Source: Chenopodium formosanum
Lineage: Eukaryota > Streptophyta > Magnoliopsida > Caryophyllales > Amaranthaceae
Length of the DNA: 64,000 nt
Assembly (NCBI GenBank): GCA_024500155.1
Contig: CM044863.1
Span: 10,595,501-10,659,500 of the forward strand
Reading direction: 5' to 3'
The notes below the pieces were generated by a model, which saw nothing but the letters and a program-made list of their open reading frames with translations, did not search any database and was not told the origin of the DNA. Below are positions 54,392 through 64,000 of this stretch, in pieces (the stretch's first letter is position 1; each line of letters begins with the position of its first letter). The position numbers were made by a program, and so were the translations under genes.

Positions 54392-57300
54392 TGTTGAAGC
54401 TTAAAGGTTTTGATGATGGTGAACTAAAACTAAGAAAACTTCAACTAATAAAGGTTTTTCTAAGTGTTGAAATTAGAACAGGTGAAGTAAACTTTGGAAG
54501 TGGAAGAGTAACCTAATCTAAGAAGACATAAAGGAATTCCAAGAAAAGGTTAAACAAGATAGAAGAAGAGTTCTCTTACAAGAACTATCTGAGTTCACTA
54601 ACAGGAACTTGAAGACAGCAAGTTCTATTGGAACTTGGCCTGCGAAGTTCCAGTTCAGAACTGGAGTACAAGTGACAGCAGAAACTTAGTCCTGGACTGC
54701 AAGAAGCCCAAGTATCCTAGTTTACAGAATATTGGCGAAGCAAATATGTTTTGTTAAGTTTTTATCTTTTAGATTTGCTGTAAATATGATTGTTAGGGTT
54801 ACGCGTGAGACTTATTAGAAACGTGACAAATGAGCTTGCCAAGCTTTAAAAAATAGGAAAGTTTATAAAAGATAAGTTTTTAAGAAAAGATTTTCTAAAA
54901 CGATTTATTTCTTAAAAAACAGATTATCAAAAGATATTATTCTTTTGGTGATTTATCTTTGATAAGTTTTCTAAAATGATTTTCTTTCAAAATGATTTAC
55001 ATAAAATCGTGTTTTGGGATTTTGGTATATTAACATATTTATCTTTTGGGATTTTGGTATATTAACATATTTATCTTTTGAAAACCCTATTTTCTATATG
55101 AGTAAGTCTTGTATAAATAAAAGAAATCTCATTTCATTATTTTTGTGAGTTTATGCGTGAAGAAATCGAAGTGTGCTTAATTGTTACACCCCAATAATCC
55201 TCTCTTTAAACCTGTGAGTAACCTGAACAATATTCAAGAGAATTACTGGCGTGCTACCGCCACGTGTTCAAACGTTAAGGCTATATCAAAAATTAGTAGC
55301 GGAAAAACTAAATCGGTTATAACTAAGTTTCAAAACCAATAAGCAAAACCAAATTAAGTCTTACAACTTGGAACCATTAAGGCCCTTATTCAAAACTCAA
55401 ACCAATAGTAGTATAAAAGTGAAATTTAGTTTAAATAACTTCAAAAGTAAATAACAATAAAAATAAGAAAAGCAACCAACACTCCACTCAAGATCCCACC
55501 ACCTAGATGCGGATGCTGCATGTGTAAGAACCTGTGGTTAATCTGCTCCCCAATATTACAAGTGTAAAAATTGGATCGTCACAGGGTCATTGAAAGGCGA
55601 AGGCCATGACCAAAGAAAGACACACAAAGCACACAATCAGCAAAACTAAGTACATACGAGCTGCGAAACATAATAAGAAATTCCTATCATGCTACTAAAA
55701 CCAACCATCACACATTATTAAATTGTAGACTCAACACACGACCCAACTATCAATTTACTAGGACTTCACTATTTAAAAGTAGTTAACTCATCATTTTTAT
55801 TCATTGGATTAAGCAATAAACAAGCTTGTCCAACCCATGCTCCATTTGGAACATCAATAAAAGAAAAACCCCATGCCTCCTTTCGGAAAAATCAATAAAA
55901 CATCCAACGACCATGGGCGCGACTCCGTGACCGTAGCTAGCATGAGATCTCATCTAACTCCTAATTTTGAAAAGTATTTGAAATAAGAGACTCGTAGATC
56001 AGACGGCCTCAAGAAAAGTGCACGGCTAATACCCCGTGTACCCCAACCCCTAATTGTCATTACTCCAGATGTGCACAAATCCAGAGTTTTGTTGCTCATC
56101 CATCTTGCACTTTACGTGATTTACAAGTTTAGACTTGGTGATGACTCATTTACAAAACAATACAATCAATCCAATATCAATTCAATCAAGTAAAGCAAAC
56201 TTCCAACTTCAATTCTTGATTTATTAGTGACAAGCAACGTTTATTATTTATTCCTTTAACTACCTCGGTGTATAAACACCTTGAGTGCATAAGGCACCCC
56301 ACAACCTTAACCTCGTCATATAAGACTTAAATTTCCTCCTTTACTCATTCTATCTCCATGATCATGAACGAGTAATAAATGAATCATTTCACCAATCACA
56401 TACCTTTGCCTCTAAGCGCACCTTGCATAATTAGAGCATAAACAATACTTGCAATATAGAATAGTGCACAACATACGGAAATCACAATGTATAACCAAAC
56501 AATTTAGCCCAATCTTCTCTATACATGATACTAAGTTCTCGATCCGTCCTTAAACATGCACCTAAAAGCAAGGTTTCTTAAGTCGTACATACCTTGTGTA
56601 AACAACTCGGTTGACCACTTTAGAAACTAGAAGTCGCCTTCTACAAAGTCCTCTCCTAAACCAAACAACGAGAATTAAATCAATACCCAAGCAAATAAAT
56701 TTACAGCAATACTAAACTACTTTAAAACCTCTTAAACCATCAAAATAAAGCTTTTAAATTGTTCCCATTAGTCAATAATAATAGTATAACATCCCAACTA
56801 TAAGTTTATACGTTAAAATTATGAAAATATAGTGTATGACATGAAATTCCAGCAGCTTTAAAGTAAGTAAATAAATCTGAAAATTTAGTTTAAGTGTATA
56901 AAATAACCCCATAAGCATAATTACTTGAAATTACTATTATATAGCAAGTTAGTGTGTTAAAAACCCAAAAATATACCAACTCAATGCAATTAGAGGCTTA
57001 AAAATAAAAAGTATGAAATCTGAAAATTATTCTTAAGGTTAGAATTTAAAGTTCAAGGCTTTTTAATCAAGAAATACCCACAAACATTATTTTATAAGAT
57101 TAAAAGCATGAAAACATGAAATTAACATAACTTGCTCATAAAAATCGAAACTTTAAAAATCTAAAAATTTATACATAGTCAAAATAATTATACTTTAACG
57201 TAATTTAAACATAGTATGATTAGATAACTTGATTAGCACGTTTTCAAGCCCTAAAACATGAAAAATCAATGTGTTAAACCCTAAATTATACATTATATGA

Positions 57301-58211
57301 AATCTGAAATTTTGTATAATAAATTAAACATGTCAAAACTCATAAATTTATAACCTTTTATAATCTAAGTATATTATTAAACCATAATAATAATAATTTA
57401 GAATCAAAATTCGACAAAGATTAGAACTTTAAATCAATTGAATACAAATAAAAGAAGTAAAGAAAAGGGAGGAAGAAGGGGGGGCGACTACTGCAGGGGT
57501 GGCTGGGCGGTGGTGCTGCGATGGCCGGTGAGAGGGCGGCGGTGCAGGTGGCCAATGAGGGGGCGGCTGGCAGCAACTTCAACTTCAAGTTTTTTTCTTT
57601 TTTTTTTTTTTTTGTTTGTGAATGTCGTGGAGAGGAAGAAGAGAAAGTGAGGGTTTTTTTGCCAAGTTCAAGTTTATGCGTGAAGAAATCGAAGTGTGCT
57701 TAATTGTGTAAGTTTTCCTAGTTCATAACTTTGTCATATTAGTTTCGGGTTTCATGAGTAGCTTACCCCTCATATACTAAGGGTCAATAATTTGTATTGG
57801 TTGGGTTCTTGGGGTGTGTGTGTGATTTATCTTTGCATAAATTGTTGTAGGATTCTAGGTTGAAGCTGAGTGAGAAAGTACTCAGGGAGTACGAGTGAAT
57901 GTAAGTCAGGGACTTAGGTTGGGTAGGATAGGGTCCTACTGTGTAGCAAGTTCAGTCTGGAACTTGTGAGTAAAGGTCTGAGTATAATAGGTTGTACCTT
58001 GTGTGTTTGCCCTATTATAGTGGATTGATTTGGTTTGGGAAATCCCTAAGAGGGTCGAGGTTTTACTTCCAGTTGGGCCCTGGAAGGTTTCCTCGTAAAA
58101 CATTGTGTGCTTTGCAAGTTCCTTTACATTAAGCTTTATATTCCGCAAAAGTTGTCACTAGGAACTCACATACAATTCACCCCCCTCTTGTAGTGTTCGT
58201 CTCAACTAACA
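54392..58211 (+). repeat. 3' LTR of the Copia element, split by an insertion
   Basis: Left part 54392-55184 and right part 57708-58211 together match the 1,266-bp 5' LTR. The left part has a 32-bp tandem duplication (ggattttggtatattaacat..., 55017-55048 and 55049-55080) absent from the 5' LTR. The 2.5-kb foreign segment between the parts is flanked by a 37-bp direct repeat of LTR sequence. Confidence 0.9.
55182..57670 (-). mobile_element. Insert in the Copia 3' LTR, probably a solo or truncated Gypsy-type LTR
   Basis: About 2.49 kb. Read on the - strand, the end is ...GGGGTGTAACA, a typical plant Gypsy LTR terminus. The start region (accctcactttctcttcttc, then a C/G-rich stretch at 57470-57580) looks like a transcribed LTR leader. 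No coding domain of gag or pol is present, so a solo LTR is likelier than a full element. Against a simple insertion: no 5-bp duplication, and instead a 37-bp repeat of host LTR lies on both sides. A short open frame at 57438-57650 is Gly/Arg-rich low complexity. Confidence 0.55.
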
Positions 58212-58828
58212 ACTCTCAAGCTTTAGCCTGCATTAATATGGGCTAGCTTAACTGCAAACTGACTACAAAGTAACTTAAAAATATGTTGGCATGACGTGTA
58301 CAATTAAGTAATTCCATACAATCTGATACATATTTAGGTGTTTCTTATGTATGGTGTGTCCATGCATCACTACATCATAATTAACCAATTCAATCGTGTC
58401 CAATACATGTATTATGTATGGCAATTTTATGGTGTGTCCATATATGCATCACTACATCATAATTAACTCTGGTTAATGTATCACATTCCACACGGACTTG
58501 CCATACTCCTTACATTAAGGTTAAGGTATTGTTTGGTTAATGTTCAAATTCATGTGAAGTCTAGTATCCTAACTTAAGAAGTAAAAACAAAAAATATTAC
58601 TTTGTATTTAGTTGAGATCATAAGCATAGACACATAGACCTTAGTTAGAATTTTTACTTTCTATGTTTAACCTAAAAATTTTAGTTAATTCAAAGAAAGT
58701 GAAAAACTGAAAATACATAGAACTTGCAACTACAAGGGAAGAGTGTAACTTCCCAAGTCCAACCAAAGGATCATCGAGTATTTTTATTTCTTTTGTTTTT
58801 AGACCTTAGAATACATACATAACTCAAA
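58212..58828. other. Non-coding gap between the Copia element and the desaturase fragment
   Basis: AT-rich. The phrase ggtgtgtccat-(atg)catcactacatcataattaac occurs twice (about 58350-58385 and 58430-58470), an approximate 90-bp duplication. No gene. Confidence 0.55.
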
Positions 58829-59112
58829 TCTTAACTTCTCTTCCATGGACCCAACTAATAAAAGGGAAATAAGATGCTTGTTTTACCCTTTCTTGAGCCT
58901 TAATTATGGTCTATAACTCTTAATTCTTCTAGGTAACCTACATACATATTCCTTAGCTTTACGCCCCTCAGACGAAAGACTAGTAAGCTTCTCGACTTGC
59001 GAATATCCAACAAGATACTACATAATAACATCAGCATATAGTCCTTGGCACTGTAAACTCCAAGCCGAGTAGCAATTGCAGCAAAGTGATCAAACAAATT
59101 GCAGTCGCTGCC
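58829..59112 (-). pseudogene. Acyl-[ACP] desaturase exon 3 fragment (third copy)
   Basis: On the - strand it matches the second half of exon 3 of the intact copies. From 59112: DCNLFDHFAAIATRLGVYSAKDY is nearly identical to copy 1, then a 2-base insertion near 59040 shifts the frame. In the corrected frame an in-frame TAG follows, then SQVEKLTSLSSEGRKAKEYVC, another stop, and a degraded C-terminus close to copy 1 (SWV near 58850). It ends exactly at 59112, where an LTR-like sequence (TGTTGG...) begins, so the transposon landed inside the exon. The remaining 5' part, if it survives, should lie beyond 64000. It resembles copy 1 more than copy 2. Confidence 0.9.
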
Positions 59113-62100
59113 TGTTGGAAATAAATAAAGGAAATTCAAAGGGTCGGATATGGGCGCCCGATTGGGCGAGCATCGCCCGACCGGGCGCTAGAAGAGTCGT
59201 AAAATTCTGGAGTTCCGCCGCCTAATCAGGCGAGCTCCGCCCGACCGGGCGAGACCCGCCTGACTGAGCACTAGAAGATGTTTGGGAAAAGGGAGTGTCC
59301 GCCCGATCAGGTGCGAGTTTGTCCGTTGGACTCCAACGATTCCCTTGGATTCCTTTTCTTGGTTAATTTCTTGTAACCCCCCATTTAAGAGGTTGATTAT
59401 GGTGTTTTAATCACCATGATTATTCTAATTTTATTTTGTTGTTGAGATTCCTCCTTGATCTTCCATCTTCTTCAATCTTCATTATAATTGGAGGTTATTT
59501 TTCTGATCAAACACACAAGAAATACATATCAAACACAAGCTTGCTTAAACACATACTCTATATTGGGCATAAGTTACTTGGCTCAAACCTTCCACCCAAA
59601 AGTGCCTTTGTGTGGAAGTGGTGTGTTAACCTTAGGGTTCGTGCCGGCGAATACAATTGTGCACCTTGGTTGCGCCGGAAATTCGTTTTCAAGTCATTGA
59701 TTTGCATCACGACACACCGTACTCTTTCATTGTCATAAGATCATCTTTTCGATCTTATTATTTTAATTTCAATATAGCCTTGAAAATACTTCATATATTA
59801 CAACAATTTGAAAACAAAATTATATATTTTCATTGGCTACTAATTGGGTATTGATCAAAAGATTAAATGTGCAAAGAAAATTATTTTTTGAAGAAAAATT
59901 CTGTTCACGTTTTTCTGGGAGCAGTCCCGGAAATGGTCCCCGATCGAAGGTCAATCGTTCTTCGTTTGGGCTGAAATTTTAAAAGCTTGTTTGGGACATA
60001 TGAGGCTTCATTTTCAACGGTTGGATCATTGATAGATGCTCACGTTTGGGAGTTATGGCTTCAAAGTTGAGCTGCATTTTTGGAGAGGAAATTTGGGCGT
60101 ACTACGGAGAATGCTCATCTTTGACACTTGAATTAATTCAAGGGAGGTCCTTTCTAAAATAATTTTAATTTGATTATGATTAGCATGTGATTTTAATTCT
60201 AATAATCATCTTGGCAAATATATGAGTTGTGACTTTTGTCATTATAATACTAGATGATTATTTTGTCCATAATGTAGTATTTGTTATATGATTATTAATT
60301 TATGGACTAAAGTATAATCCGTGTTATATATGTGTGATATTACATGGTATAATTATTTCTATTTCTTTGTTCTAATACTTGTGGTTTGAACTTAGTACTT
60401 AGAAATATGTTAATTGACTTTATTTACCAATTTGTTGGTTGTTTGAACATATGTCTTTTTTTGTTCATTGAGAAAGTAAATATTAGGCCATTGCTTTAGA
60501 TTAGTTTCTTTTAGCAAAATGTTGAGTACCTAATGTTTACATGTCTATGTTGATAGATAATTCATGGTTAATTTTTATGACTTGTTAACTTGTAGGATTT
60601 ATAAATTTTACCATGAATCATGTGTTATATATGTTGAGTATGTTATCAAAGATTATTGTTTTTAGCAAATATATACAATGATGTGTATATGTCATGCTTT
60701 TGGAACTTTATTCATGCTTATAATGCTTACTTTGCATACTTCTTTTCAATAACTTGTGTTAATAATTCTATCAATTTATTAAGTATGAGAAGTTTTTGAA
60801 TTAGAATCATGTGATTATTTTGTGAAGAGTCATATGTGTATTTTTTCTCCATAGGAGAATATTATTATGGTTGTTGTTTTTGTGACTCTTAATTGTGGCA
60901 TATATCTATATTTCTTGTTGAAGAATATAAATATGATTGTACTACTTCTATTAATTTTGCTTTTGAAATTCTTTTGGTGGCTATCTTATACATTAGTGTG
61001 TTAACTAAGTTGTGTTAGCCTTGTGATGAATTTTTGAAGTATGATAATGTTTGAATTATTATTTAATTCAATGGTTAGATTATTTTACTTCTTTAATTGT
61101 CCACCTTAAAAGAGAGTTTTCAAGAGTTATTAATTCTTATTGCATGTTTTGTTCATTCTTGTTCTTACTTGGTTCGATTTGGTTCAGTATTGGCATTTGT
61201 CTAAAGTATCGTTATCGATTTCTTTATGTGTGGAAAGTAACTCTTAAGAATTCACATGATGCCAATATGATTCAAGTAAAGAACATGGATCCAAATGTGC
61301 TTCAAGAAGCTAAAAATGCTTAGTGGATGTACAATCACTACAAGTGGTGGTCATTGGGTTTTTCATCATTGATCGCTAAGGTAAATTATTAGAGGCACTA
61401 TGGAGGTATGTTTACATATTCTTTTCTCCTTTATTAACTATGTTTTGATTTTAGACTTAACTTTGACATGTGGGGGTTATGATTCTATGAGTTTATAGAA
61501 TTTTCTTCTAGGAATTTAGTTCTTATGAGCCCTATGTGAAATGTGTAGAGTTTTTCATGTCTAATTTCAATACCTAGTGAAAGACCTTTGTCGTCCAATG
61601 TGGGGGAAAGAGTAATATGATGAATTAGTGTTGGACTCAAAGTCTTGGTTGGTGGAATATCTTAGCTTGTTTTTGATGCTCCATGACTTTGTATGTGAAT
61701 GTTGGGTTATCTCCATACACCACAATGTTGGATTATTGTATGTGATTGTTGGATTATTGGATTATCTCCATGTACCATAATATTTGGCAATCTCCATGCA
61801 TCACAATTGAATTATCTCCTTTACTATAATAATTCGTTTTTATCAATTTTATGCTTATGCCATGTTTATACATATAATAAGTGATTTGGCTATGCATATT
61901 GGAATTCTCATGTCTCTTGATTGCTATTTTTCCTTCTATGTATTTATTTTTTTTATTAAGTGAACAAGTTTTACTATAAGAGGAATAAGAGGCATCAATT
62001 TTAGTTTCTCTTCTATTTGATGCAAAGCATGAAAGTGACTAGCTGTGCTAAAAACTATTATTTGTTTGCCTTGATTTGTTGTTTTGACATCTCTATGTTT

Positions 62101-64000
62101 GAAGAGTGTTTGTATTCCTAACTTAATGAATTGATAACATGAGTGATTGTCTACCTTGGAAGATTTATTGAGGATAAGTTAGATCATTTCTAACATGCTT
62201 AATTAAGAGTTCTTCTATATTTTTTTATGGAGTGTGTTTCTTAATAATTCTTCTAAAGGTTTTACAATGTCAATTCACTAAGTGTTGTTGGAAGTTTTCA
62301 AAGCTAAACTTGTGAGTAAAGGTTACTTTGTTTTCCTTGTCTTAATAAACAATGTAGGTCTTACTTAGATGACTTATTTATTTTGGATCCTTGTCCTTGA
62401 TGATAAGCTTCCTTCTAGTGGTTGAAGTTTGTTAAGCCTTGTAAGTGGTGACCTATGTGAATTTATTGGAGAGTTCCATTTTGAAGATAAGAAATGTGAG
62501 TTGAAAGTTCAAATGTGAGTTGACTTAAGTTTATTACCTAGGAAATGGTACAAGAGTTTATTTAGTACCTTGTGAGGATCTAATACTTGTGATTAAGTTT
62601 GTTTCTCACTACTTGTTTCAAGGTAATATATTTTTATGTTATTTCTACAACGTGAGTAATGTGGTGGTGTTGAGAATCACATGTGTAATTGTAGTAAATA
62701 ACTTTCTTGAACTTCTTCTCTTTCCAATTTGTTGAGCAATTTTTCACGAATTTGATTATGACAATATGTTTTATTATTTTGAGAATAATAATTATTATTA
62801 TGAGTTTTTGATTTTTCCAAAGTGTCATACATTTTTCGTGATTGGAAAGATTTTTGCGATGATATGATGTTTGTAGTTCATGTCATCACTTGAGTAGAAT
62901 ATGTGTTGTATTAGCATGAATTATGTGTACTTTAAAGATGTCTTAAAGTATGTCTTGAGTGGAGTATGCTAATACGCTTAGCAATGTGATAAATAATGAC
63001 ATGCATTGCAATCTATTTTAACATAGCATATGTTTGTGAAATGATATTTTACAAATTTTATTAGTGAATGATTTTTGACGTTGTTTGTGCTTCATCTTTT
63101 ACTAAGTACCTTTTTAGGTACAAAGGTTGTGAAATACACTAGCTTTCGGGAAAAGTTATTCAAAAAGTTTCCGGAAGGCAAGTGTTGGAGATTGGTGGTT
63201 GATGAAGTACGTTCACTAATGCGGCGGCTATGTTATTTTCAAGGATTGAACTTGATTGGTTAAGGTTTTGGAAATTCAAGTTTTGGGTTGTCTTGTTACT
63301 TTATTCACATAATGGTGAATGTGACATATTTTTCTAACCATTTGTGCAAATTAAGTTGATGTTGGTAACATGCTACTTTTCCTTATTGGAAAAGTATTCT
63401 AGCGAAATAGTTTTGCACTATGGTAAGGAAATAATTGAGATATGTAAGAAGCCTTGAAAATTTATAAATGTCGAGGGGGATAGGCCTTAAGCCCGTGTGG
63501 AAAGATTCAAAGCATTACTTTCCTATCCCTATGGCATGTGTTGTAATGCTTGATTGAGATTGAGCTCTTTTGAATTCTTAATGGATCAATAAACCATTTA
63601 GGTTGGTGCTATTTGAGACGCACTTGATTGATCCACCGTTTGAGGTTGAGTCCTTTGACTCTTAATGAATCCAAATGTTTGAGTGGACGCACTAAAACTT
63701 TAAAATCACCGTTGTTTATGATTGTTGTGAGGTTGAGCATTAAGCTCTTAATGAATCCATGATCTTGTGGGGGTTAATGGCTACAATATAGCATTTGTTA
63801 AAGTTCTTAGGAACATGTTTTAACCCCATTGACTAAGTGCTTTTGAGAAGTGCTTGTGATTCACCTATGTGGTTGTGAAGACTAGCTATCTTCTATGAAA
63901 AACTTGGGTTGATTTCCTAGAGCTTCCACTAGACCTAAGGTGAATATGCTTGGCTATAAAAGAGCATATCTCTTCGCGGAGTTCAAGTAAATTTTTGGAG
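59113..64000. mobile_element. Left part of a long, almost non-coding LTR-like element, runs off the window
   Basis: Begins TGTTGGAAATAAATAAAGG precisely inside the desaturase pseudogene exon, a typical LTR start. The first 200 bases carry a GC-rich hairpin array. The remaining 4.7 kb are T-rich, with no gag or pol motif and only short open frames (for example 61051-61323, 63075-63263) of unknown meaning. Absence of coding sequence suggests a large non-autonomous derivative (LARD type), or a very long LTR. No clear LTR end or primer site was found. The second end and target duplication are outside the window, so identity and orientation remain open. Confidence 0.55.
59155..59313. repeat. Array of six GC-rich palindromes
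   Basis: Units: CGCCCGATTGGGCG (59155-59168), CGCCCGACCGGGCG (59174-59187), CGCCTAATCAGGCG (59219-59232), CGCCCGACCGGGCG (59238-59251), CGCCTGACTGAGCA (59257-59270) and CGCCCGATCAGGTG (59300-59313). The first four have perfect or near-perfect 6-bp arms around 2 bases; the last two are decayed. The background is AT-rich. Confidence 0.88.

Larger units (their letters stand above)
35651..58211 (+). mobile_element. Ty1/Copia LTR retrotransposon, Sirevirus-like, defective and nested
   Basis: 22.6 kb between outer LTR ends, of which about 10.3 kb is its own. The rest is a nested Gypsy element and a 2.5-kb insert in the 3' LTR. LTRs of about 1,266 bp start TGTTGAAGC and end CTAACA. The primer site TGGTATCAGAG follows the 5' LTR and a purine tract AAAAAAGGGGGAAAT precedes the 3' LTR. 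The order is gag, protease, integrase, reverse transcriptase/RNase H (Copia order), then an extra 3' reading frame with coiled coil, as in Sireviruses. At least two stops in gag and several stops and frameshifts in pol make it inactive. No 5-bp duplication is visible at the outer ends (GAAAT versus ACTCT), in keeping with the unusual left border. Confidence 0.92.

Noticed and set aside
57438..57703. Gly/Arg-rich open frames near the end of the 3' LTR insert
   Set aside because: GC-rich low complexity within a probable LTR leader; no domain, and overlapping frames are equally open.
59825..59865. Possible primer-binding site (aattgggtattgatca) for the 59.1-kb element
   Set aside because: Needs two extra bases to match TGGTATCA and has no TG...CA LTR end before it.
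61051..61323. 90-codon open frame in the 59.1-kb element
   Set aside because: No recognisable retroelement or host domain, and no supporting signals in a T-rich non-coding stretch.

Overview
This is a repeat-dominated plant nuclear window. Evidence: split genes with GT-AG introns, a plastid fatty-acid enzyme, plant-type LTR retrotransposons, TA-flanked Stowaway MITEs and TRIMs, and a strongly AT-rich background. The recurring 9-mer TACGGAGTA and the general repeat flavour remind me of Caryophyllales such as spinach, beet or quinoa. That placement is an impression, not a result. There is no bacterial-style operon, rRNA, tRNA gene or CRISPR array.

Host genes are confined to the first 8.2 kb. 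Two apparently intact genes for plastid acyl-[acyl-carrier-protein] desaturase (stearoyl-ACP desaturase family) lie tail to tail: one on + (1001-3157) and one on - (8194-4197). Both have three exons with matching splice phases, a 561-nt last exon and both di-iron EExxH-type motifs. A third, broken last exon lies at 58829-59112 and is cut by an LTR-like element that runs off the window. This locus is therefore an expanded desaturase cluster later pushed apart by about 50 kb of transposons.

Region by region: 8.2-14.9 kb is AT-rich non-coding DNA with MITEs, a TRIM and a degenerate AT repeat. 14925-26081 is an 11.2-kb Ty3/Gypsy element on the - strand (Tat-like architecture) with 5-bp target duplications, LTRs about 2% apart, a disabled gag-pro-pol, and a separate intron-containing gene on the opposite strand. 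26-35.6 kb is non-coding DNA with a complete 296-bp TRIM, a fold-back element, four Stowaway-like MITEs and an old direct duplication. 35651-58211 is a Sirevirus-like Ty1/Copia element, heavily mutated. Its gag region is split by a 9.8-kb nested Gypsy element (38503-48267, - strand) that carries gag but no recognisable pol, and its 3' LTR is split by a 2.5-kb insert. 59113-64000 is the start of another long, almost non-coding element.

The least expected structure is a family of short GC-rich hairpins. Motifs like TGTCGC-nnn-GCGACA recur in both LTRs and three internal places of the nested Gypsy element, and the set differs between its two LTRs. A separate six-unit array of CGCCCG-nn-CGGGCG hairpins sits near the start of the 59.1-kb element. 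The nested element also carries an array of about 18 hairpin-like GACAATCC...GGAAAATTGTC units. All similarity statements are from reading the sequence; no database search was run.
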